From the NCBI GenBank assembly GCA_026770585.1, contig MU646395.1:192655-202680 (forward strand): a stretch of 10,026 nt of DNA, read 5' to 3'. Position 1 is the first letter of the stretch; each line of letters starts with the position of its first letter. Source of the DNA: Baffinella frigidus. Its lineage: Eukaryota; Cryptophyceae; Cryptomonadales; Baffinellaceae. A program made the translations under genes and the position numbers. Shown one piece after another: positions 5,111-10,026 of the stretch. The notes below the pieces were generated by a model, which worked only from the letters and a program-made list of their open reading frames with translations, made no database searches and had not been told where the DNA came from.

Positions 5111-8100
5111 ATGGCTGGGGAATCTCACGCCGCCGCGCCCCTTGACCGCCGCCCGTCCAAGCCAGCCGCCGCGCGGCGCCCATCCAATGCATACGTCCGG
5201 ACCGCGGAATCGCACCCTGTAGCTTCCCCGCCCCCCACGAAGAAAACGAACAAAGTGATTACGATGAGTATCTGGCAAAACGCTTCTGGGCTTGAGGGCA
5301 GGCTAACCCCTAAACGACCAAAACAGGAGGTGTCGGCGATAGCAGCCGGGAGCGGCAAGCGCGCCTCCGGCGCCGTCGTCAAGACCTCCTCCTCCCACCC
5401 GATCACCGTGAGCTGGGTCGACGCCAGCAAGCCGGACGGCTGCATCGCACTCAGCTACTGCCCGGGGAAGAACCTGGTGCGGGACGGGATCCGGTGGGAG
5501 CGCAGCCTCGCGGCGGACCTGGCACACCTGAAGAACGCGCACGGCGTCACGGTGGTGGTGTGCCTCCTCTCGGACGCGGAGCTGCGCGCCATCGGCGTCC
5601 CGCGCGGCTACGCTGAGGTGCCTTTTGGCCTGACCACGGCCACTTTTGGCCTGACCACCGCACTTTTGGCCTGACCACGCCCACTTTTGGCCTGACCACA
5701 GCACGTTCTAGTACTTTTGGCCTGACCACGGCCACTTTTGGCCTGACCACGCCCACTTTTGGCATGACCACGCCCACTTTTGGCCTGACCACGCCACTTT
5801 TGGCCTGACCACGCCCACTTTTGGCATGACCACGGCCACTTTAGGCCTGACCACGGCCATATCCCGTTTTTTTCAGGTTCGTGCTGCGATCTCCGATGGC
5901 CAGCAATGCCTGGCCGGGCGGCCAGGCAGCTGGCCGAACACCCCCTCTCCAGTGGGTCCCGGGGCGTGGATGGGGGGGGGCGTGGAGGGGGGGCGGGTGC
6001 CCCTCGTCTCTTTCCCCATCCCATCTGCGACGATCTCTGCGACCGCACCATAGACCCTCGAGATTTGTGGACCTAGAGGTCAAGAGGGAGGTCCCCCACC
6101 CTGGAGGCCACCTCAGGGTATTTTGGACGTCCCAAAAGTCAACTCCCCTTGAAAAGGACTGAGCCCTCAGTCCTTTTCAAGGGGAGTTGACTTTTGGGCC
6201 CTCAGTCCTTTTCAAGGGGAGTTGACTTTTGGGACGTCCAAAATACCCTGAGGTGGCCTCCAGGGTGGCTTCGTCTCCCTCCCTTGGCATCTTCGACCGC
6301 CCATGAGAACCTCGAGAGGTACGCGCGCTAGTTCTGAGGACCTGTAGGTGAAGATGAAGCCACTTGGTTCAACGTATAAGTTGATAAGTTCAATCAAGTG
6401 CCTTCAAACAGTAAACTCAAGACTGGGGTGCATCGGTACTTGGCAGGCAGTTCGCGCGAGCGGCCTCGAGATCAAGCAGTTGGGCATCGTCGAGATGTTC
6501 GCACCTGGTAACCCTTCCTCATCCCCCCCCAAGCCCCTCCCACCCTCCCAACTCAAGTATTTCGACCCCAGGAGGAGAGAGCGCCTAACGTAGGACCCTA
6601 GTGACCCCTAGTCCTACGTTGGGCGTAGGACCCTACCCCTAGGAGTCCTACGTGAGGCGCTCTCCTGGGGTCCAGATACTTAAGTTGGGAGGGTGGGCGG
6701 GTGGAGAGGACGTCCTTCGTAGGAGATAAAACAGCTTGGGATCGTTGACATGTTCGCGCCTAGTAAACCCTAAACCCTGAACCCTAAACCCTAAACCCTA
6801 AACTCTTAACCCTAAACCCTAAACCACAAACCCTAAACCCTAAACCCTAAACCCTAAACCCTAAACCCTAAACCCGGATCCCGGATCCCGGATCCCGGAA
6901 CCCAGAACCCGGAACCCGGAACCCGGAACCCAGAACCCGGAAACCGGAACCAAGAACCCGGAACCCGGAACCCGGAACCCGGAACCCGGAACCCGGAACC
7001 CGGAACCCGGAACCATGTTCCCTCCCTTCCTCCCATCCCCTAGCCCTCCCAAGTGAAGTCCTGGCATCCCAGGAGCACGCCTAACAGCGGACCCTACAGG
7101 GGTACCTCGCTCATAAGAAACGACCCCCCCCCTAGGACCACCATAGGGCCCTACTGTAGGGTCCTAGGGGGCGTTGGTTTCTTATGAGCGAGGTACCCCT
7201 GTAGCGCGGTGCGTGTCGTTACTCGCACGCAACCCTGTGTGTGTCCTCACTCGCGAGCAACCCTTATCCGGGGAAGCCTTTTTTTCTTTCATGGGGGGGG
7301 GGGTGAGCTTCCGCGTTTGCGGATCAGCGTTCAGTGTGGGTGAGCGCGTGGGGGTTGGGGGCACCACCTTCCATCGCCGCCGCTCCTCCCTGCCGTAGCA
7401 CTTGCCGCGTCCATGTGCAGAGACGTCCTAGGATCCCTCGGCCTACGGTAGGAGGTCCTAGGCAATGCCGTATGCCCAACTACCCCATTTTCAGGCCGTT
7501 AGCCTATAAATTTGCACTCCCGCACATTCATGCGGGACTAGACGCTGTGCGTGTCCTCACTTGCGTGCAACCCTATGCGTAACCCCCGCTCCGAAACAAC
7601 GGAATACTGTGCGTTCCCTTACTAAGAAGCATCCCCTGCGCAGTTCCTTTCTCTGAACACTGATGAGTTTATTCCCTCACAAGGCGGATCTCCTTTTATC
7701 CCCCAATATCCTAAAGTCTACATAAATGACTTATGTTCTCCGCCTGAGGCGGGCTCGTCCCGAGACGGTCCTCACATTTATTCCCCAAAAGGCGGATCTC
7801 CTTTTATCCCCCAATATCCTAAAGTCTACATAAATGACTTATGTTCTCCGCCTGAGGCGGGCTCGTCCCGTGACGGTCCTCACACTTTCGCTTGTCTGAA
7901 TGCAGAGGATGTTCATTGTCTCTGTTCAGGGGATGTTGATTGGAAGGATCTTCTGTGCAGAGACAATGGAACCAGCGGAGGCTCTCGTCAGCGAAATCGT
8001 CGCTTTGGCCAAGGCCGGGGTAACCCCTAAACCCTAAACCCTGAAACCTAAGCCCTAAACCCTCAACCCTGAAACCTAAACTCCAAAACCTAAACTCCAA

Positions 8101-8645
8101 AACCTAAACCCTAAACTCTCAACCCTAAACCCCAAACCCTAAACCCCAAACCCTGAACCCCAAACCCCAAACCCTAAACCCTAAACAACCTAAACCCTAA
8201 ACCCGAACAACCTAAACCCTAAACCCAACCTAAACCCTAAACCCTAAACCCTGAAACCTAAGCCCTAAACCCTAAACCCCAAAACCTAAACTCCAAAACC
8301 TAAACTCCAAAACCTAAACTCCAAAACCTAAACCCTAAACCCTAAACCCTAAACCCCAAACCCTAAACCCCAAACCCCAAACCCTAAACCCTAAACAATC
8401 TAAACCCTAAACCCGAACCCTGCACCCCAAACCCCAAACCCCAAACCCCAAACCCCAAACCCCAAACTCCAAACCCCAAACCCCGAACCCCAAACCCCAC
8501 ACCCCAAACCCTACGCCAGGCGAAATGCGTACTACACTGCCGTGGGGGGGTGGGGCGCGCGGGAATGCTAGCTGCGTGTTGCCTCATGGAGATGGGCCTT
8601 GCTGCTTCACCTGAGGAGGTACTAACTCTGCCTGAGTCAAGTTGA
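5111..8645 (+). CDS. CDKN3/KAP-type dual-specificity protein phosphatase, four exons
   Basis: It should dephosphorylate phosphoproteins by the Cys-based PTP mechanism; human KAP acts on CDK phosphothreonine, but the substrate here is unknown. Exons are 5111-5617, 6447-6507, 7961-8019 and 8520-8645, 250 codons in all. Introns are GAG/GTGCC-TTGGCAG, CCTG/GTAACC-CTGTGCAG and CCGGG/GTAACC-CTACGCCAG, and the phases agree (0, 1, 0). Residues 1 to about 85 are low-complexity A/P/S/R/K. About 96-169 contain SWVDASKPDG, CPGKN, WERSLAADLAHLK and VVVCLLSDAELRAIGVP, the usual N-terminal half of the family. Then come VRASGLEIKQLGIVEMFAP, TMEPAEALVSEIVALAKAG and the P-loop H215-C216-RGGVG-R222 followed by AGMLAACC. 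Glu185 stands where a general-acid Asp is expected. The ATG is chosen because an in-frame TAA lies at 5072; GTTGCAG directly before it may be an acceptor. The end (SPEEVLTLPESS, TGA 8643) is short for the family; a donor at GAG/GTACTA (8619) might lead to another exon. A 72-bp intron at 5255-5326 is also possible. Confidence 0.82.
5618..5857 (+). repeat. 21-bp tandem array in phosphatase intron 1
   Basis: Eleven copies of CTTTTGGCCTGACCACGCCCA-like units of 20-21 bp, one with an 11-base insert at about 5700-5710 and two with CATGACC in place of CCTGACC. The array starts two or three bases after the donor GAG/GTGCC. Repetitive minus-strand frames (VVRPKVGVVRPKV, GQKWAWSGQKW) are artefacts of the period. 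Confidence 0.9.
5858..6095. other. Rest of intron 1, G/C-rich
   Basis: Contains a good acceptor-like TTTTTTTCAG at 5867-5876, followed by sequence without coding bias, and G-runs at 5972-5996. I see no supported exon here. Confidence 0.4.
6096..6268. repeat. Perfect 68-bp inverted repeat with 35-bp internal duplication
   Basis: Arms 6096-6163 and 6201-6268 match with no visible mismatch. Between them lies a second copy of the inner 33 bases (6166-6198). So 6131-6163 can also pair with 6166-6198 across a two-base loop, and 6166-6198 is a direct repeat of 6201-6233 (period 35). The perfect match indicates recent formation. It lies within phosphatase intron 1. Confidence 0.92.
6539..6697. repeat. 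Imperfect inverted repeat with nested hairpin
   Basis: Arms from CCCACCCTCCCAACT (left) to AGTTGGGAGGGTGGG (right) include GACCCCAGGA/TCCTGGGGTC. Inside, AACGTAGGAC ... GTCCTACGTT (about 6587-6620) forms a second hairpin, followed by another CGTAGGACCCTA copy. It lies between exon 2 and its duplicate. Confidence 0.85.
6723..6762 (+). CDS. Duplicated (alternative or decayed) exon 2 of the phosphatase gene
   Basis: 40 bases coding EIKQLGIVDMFAP plus one base, matching EIKQLGIVEMFAP of exon 2 (6468-6507). It is preceded by the acceptor CCTTCGTAG and followed by the donor GTAAACCC. About ten bases differ. Within the 13 codons all are synonymous except GAG to GAC (Glu to Asp at the putative general-acid position); the last base differs as well (G to A). 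It lacks the first seven codons of exon 2 (AVRASGL), 21 bases, so the phase is kept at both ends and it could replace exon 2. Read without an acceptor it is preceded by an in-frame TAG. Either a mutually exclusive exon or a recent relic. Confidence 0.55.
6764..6870 (-). repeat. CCCTAAA telomere-like array
   Basis: About 15 heptamers, mostly exact CCCTAAA, beginning at the donor of the duplicated exon (GTAAACCCTAAACCC). Confidence 0.93.
6871..7013 (-). repeat. CCCGGAA/CCCGGAT heptamer array
   Basis: Directly continues the CCCTAAA tract with the same 7-base period: three CCCGGAT units, then CCCGGAA and CCCAGAA units. The minus-strand frames of FRVPGSG repeats are artefacts. Confidence 0.93.
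7094..7204. repeat. Inverted repeat, arms about 45 bp
   Basis: CTACAGGGGTACCTCGCTCA ... pairs with ... TGAGCGAGGTACCCCTGTAG, including CATAAGAAAC/GTTTCTTATG. The centre is TAGGACCACCATAGGGCCCT. CCTAGGAC motifs recall the hairpin at 6539-6697. Confidence 0.88.
7205..7667. repeat. Degenerate GTGCGTGTCCTCACT repeats and short hairpins
   Basis: TGTGCGTGTCSTYACTCGC and the following GCAACCCT recur near 7207, 7236 and 7546, with a weaker copy near 7607. 7262-7292 (CCTTATCCGGGGAAGCC and a T run) matches one end of the foldback at 9116-9251. 7517-7536 (TCCCGCA-N6-TGCGGGA) is a perfect 7-bp hairpin. This is phosphatase intron 2; no exon is seen. Confidence 0.6.
7668..7885. repeat. 108-bp tandem duplication (2 copies)
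   Basis: AAGGCGGATCTCCTTTTATC starts at 7681 and again at 7789. The following 95 bases differ at one position only (CCGAGACGG/CCGTGACGG). Each unit contains the hairpin CCGCCTGAGGCGG. It ends about 75 bases before exon 3 of the phosphatase gene. Confidence 0.93.
8020..8519 (-). repeat. CCCTAAA/CCCCAAA tract forming nearly all of intron 3
   Basis: From the donor (GTAACCCCTAAACCC) to CCCTACGCCAG at the acceptor, essentially the whole 500 bases are telomere-like heptamers or hexamer drift: CCCTAAA, CCCCAAA, ACTCCAA, with a higher-order block (8028-8190 resembling 8229-8410). CTAAAC occurs many times and resembles a branch-point consensus. Confidence 0.92.
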
Positions 8646-8905
8646 CAGACCGTTTTTTTTTCACACGTAGACGGGTTTTTTTCTTCACAAGTTGACCAGA
8701 ACCCCAGGGAATCAACGTCCGGTCTCAGCATTTTGAGGAGAAACGCAACCCAATTGATCTTATTGGTGGTCTTTGTTCGCAACTGAGGCAGAGCTGGAGG
8801 TGCCATGCCTCCGCGCTCTCTCCCTGTTCGGTTTCTCTAGGCCCGATGGGCTGTTTGCTTTACAGGATGTGCATCTCTATTCGCCCCTGTCTGGTGCTGC
8901 ACCGC
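8646..8905. other. 3' flank of the phosphatase gene
   Basis: Contains T-runs with CACACGTAG at 8652-8670 and acceptor-like TTTGCTTTACAG at 8855-8866. Some frames stay open for 60-80 codons, but codon bias and motifs are lacking. A further exon of the phosphatase gene could lie here; none is convincing. Confidence 0.35.
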
Positions 8906-9057
8906 CAATTTCACACGAAAATGGTTTTAATTTAAAACCTCAGGATTCAATGAAAATTACTACACGAATGCTTTAATATTACTCATAAAGATCATCATGG
9001 TGTGTAGTAAATTTCATTGCCGAAGTTTTAGATTAAAATCGTTTTCATATGAAATTG
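8906..9057. mobile_element. MITE-like foldback element A
   Basis: AT-rich inverted arms of about 55 bp: CAATTTCACACGAAAATGGT ... ATGAAAATTACTACAC and its inverted partner GTGTGTAGTAAATTTCAT ... ATATGAAATTG. The central loop contains ATGCTTTAATATTACT. No clear target duplication is seen at the edges. It is sharply more AT-rich than its surroundings. Confidence 0.75.
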
Positions 9058-9115
9058 TGGGGGTTGGATGAGGGGGTTGCCCCCGTCTGGCGGTGCTGGA
9101 AGGAGCTGCAGCCTT

Positions 9116-9251
9116 ATCCGGGGAACCCTATTTTTCTTCATTTTGATGGCAAGGAAAATTACTACACAATTCGTTCTTATTAGTGATATTAAAGCATCCG
9201 TGCACTAATTTTCCTTGACATCAAACTAAAGAAAAATAGGGTTTCCCGGAT
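9116..9251. mobile_element. MITE-like foldback element B, related to A
   Basis: Arms ATCCGGGGAACCCTATTTTT ... and ... AAAAATAGGGTTTCCCGGAT are inverted copies over about 50 bp. The inner part GGAAAATTACTACAC matches element A. The loop AGTGATATTAAAGCATC is the reverse complement (one change) of the loop of A. A lone copy of its outer end is at 7262-7292. Confidence 0.78.
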
Positions 9252-9419
9252 CAACATGTCCACCCTCCAACTCCCGCTGTTCTTCCACGAAATACAACAG
9301 GTTATTCACACTAGCGAGAGAAGCTCCGGGGCAGGGGGCAGTCCCCCCTTCGTCGGCTCCCTGCGCGGCGCGCCTCGAACCCATCCACCAATCTCTGCGT
9401 GCCCCTCCCAGCCTCTATC
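9252..9419. other. Unassigned spacer
   Basis: Mixed composition, no motif or coding bias recognised. Confidence 0.4.
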
Positions 9420-9651
9420 GTAGATTTCAGGACCGCGCGGATTTTTTGGAGATCAGGTCGGGGGATCGGGGAACGAAAAAACGTGAAAATGATTCGTTGT
9501 GTGTCATCATATGGGTGGGGGTTGCGATCTTGCCATCAAATCCATGCGTAAGATATCATAAAACTTTAGATGGACGTAAAAATCTCCGCGATTTCCCCAT
9601 TTTTTTAGATCCCCCGACCCGAAGTGAAATCCGCGCGGTCACGAAATCTAC
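9420..9651. mobile_element. MITE-like foldback element C
   Basis: Ends GTAGATTTC and GAAATCTAC are inverted, extending imperfectly through GACCGCGCGGATTT/AAATCCGCGCGGTC and GTCGGGGGATC/GATCCCCCGAC. Reading TA as the target duplication (9421-9422 and 9649-9650) leaves GATTTC...GAAATC ends. The 115-codon plus-strand frame starting at 9446 runs through it and is not regarded as a gene. Confidence 0.7.
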
Positions 9652-9774
9652 AATACCTCTGCGATACGGAAATGTGCACGCGCCCTGGCTCGTCGGAAAT
9701 GCATTGGACGAGATCGCGGGTTCAAGGGATCCACAAGCATATGCCCCCCCCCGCCGCTCCCTCTCATCTGACGC

Positions 9775-9776
9775 GT

Positions 9777-9829
<53 letters not shown>

Positions 9830-9830
9830 G
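9775..9830 (+). repeat. (GTTGAGG)8 heptamer array
   Basis: Eight exact copies of a seven-base unit, another variant of the telomere-like heptamer with TTGAGGG in place of TTTAGGG. Confidence 0.97.
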
Positions 9831-9888
9831 GTTATCCCTAGACCGGGTGGCACGCAGCGTGGCTGATGGGTGGTGGGGTGTTAGGCAT

Positions 9889-9944
9889 ACTCACGTGAGT
9901 GCTGGACACAGGTGGATGAGTGCTGGACACACTCACGTGAGTGT
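9889..9944. promoter_or_regulatory. Two CACGTG-centred palindromes and a 15-bp direct repeat
   Basis: ACTCACGTGAGT (9889-9900) and ACACTCACGTGAGTGT (9929-9944) are perfect palindromes around the G-box/E-box core CACGTG. GAGTGCTGGACACA occurs after the first and again before the second. Paired CACGTG sites are typical bHLH/bZIP targets; no adjacent gene is visible in the window. Confidence 0.5.
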
Positions 9945-10026
9945 TAGATACGGTGACTGGTTGGAAGGCGATCCGGATCGTGCGGCAGCGCCCCTGCAAG
10001 GGACGAGATGCCTGGCACGCGGCGAG
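9945..10026. other. Unassigned right edge
   Basis: Short G/C-rich sequence with no feature that can be supported. Confidence 0.4.

Noticed and set aside
5618-5857. CRISPR array
   Set aside because: Units are contiguous without unique spacers, in a eukaryotic intron.
5547-6051. Minus-strand frames with VVRPKV and GQKWAWSGQ repeats
   Set aside because: They come from the 21-bp array, whose period is a multiple of three, and are antisense to phosphatase intron 1.
5877-6053. Possible phosphatase exon after TTTTTTTCAG reading VRAAISDG
   Set aside because: It starts plausibly but lacks the family pattern and codon bias. The exon at 6447-6507 fits both the phase and the family alignment.
6854-7067. 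Minus-strand FRVPGSG repeat frames
   Set aside because: CCCGGAA heptamer array, open in more than one frame, no start or end logic.
7500-7511. TATA-like CCTATAAATTTG
   Set aside because: Lies within intron 2 with no start codon or coding frame downstream that would give it meaning.
8384-8806. Minus-strand 140-codon frame ending in FGVWGLGFGV repeats
   Set aside because: Antisense to the catalytic exon and the intron 3 satellite.
9710-9740. GCGGGTTCAAG resembling a tRNA T-arm
   Set aside because: No matching stem on the 3' side, no acceptor stem, D-arm or anticodon arm around it.
9446-9793. 115-codon plus-strand frame
   Set aside because: It crosses foldback element C and ends in the heptamer array; no codon bias or motif.

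Overview
This is eukaryotic nuclear DNA, most likely from a microalga or other protist with plant-type (TTTAGGG) heptamer repeats. The evidence is spliced exons with GT-AG borders and GC-rich third codon positions, no prokaryotic operon structure, many microsatellites, foldback (MITE-like) elements, and long tracts of TTTAGGG/CCCTAAA and its variants. The species cannot be named from sequence alone; a prasinophyte-like green alga is a guess. Most long open frames here are artefacts of stop-free heptamer or GA repeats and are not listed as genes.

Two real split genes can be assembled by hand, transcribed divergently from about 4695-5110. On the plus strand (5111-8645) four exons join in phase to a 250-codon dual-specificity phosphatase of the CDKN3/KAP type, with the catalytic motif HCRGGVGR in the last exon. 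Its introns hold a 21-bp tandem array, several large hairpins, a 108-bp tandem duplication and, in intron 3, little but CCCTAAA-like repeats from splice site to splice site. A second, diverged copy of exon 2 lies in intron 2. It keeps the same phase and has almost only synonymous changes, but carries Asp where exon 2 has Glu at the expected general-acid position. On the minus strand (4694 down to about 3192) a small protein with one membrane segment and a MYND-like C/H motif can be assembled. One of its introns is flanked by a 12-bp direct repeat that contains AGGT.

Layout: 1-390 GA and AT microsatellites with two copies of an exon-like minus-strand block (81-165, 429-513). 566-1190 holds a 26-bp tandem repeat, short telomere-like runs and a foldback element with TA flanks (797-966). 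1225-2620 has about nine degenerate minus-strand cassettes encoding PWLDQLADAIPNPQ-like peptides, most ending at a CAG/GT junction followed by heptamer repeats. 2630-3655 holds heptamer arrays that switch strand twice and drift from TTTAGGG to TTTCGGG. 3735-4110 is a compound foldback. 4240-4694 is the core of the minus-strand gene. 5111-8645 is the phosphatase gene. 8646-9775 is non-coding with three foldback elements, two of them related. 9775-9830 is a GTTGAGG array, followed by two perfect CACGTG-centred palindromes.

The recurring theme is that heptamer or satellite repeats begin at, or within a few bases of, predicted 5' splice sites on both strands. No RNA gene, CRISPR array or bacterial-type signal was seen. 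The gene models are hand-built and need transcript support.
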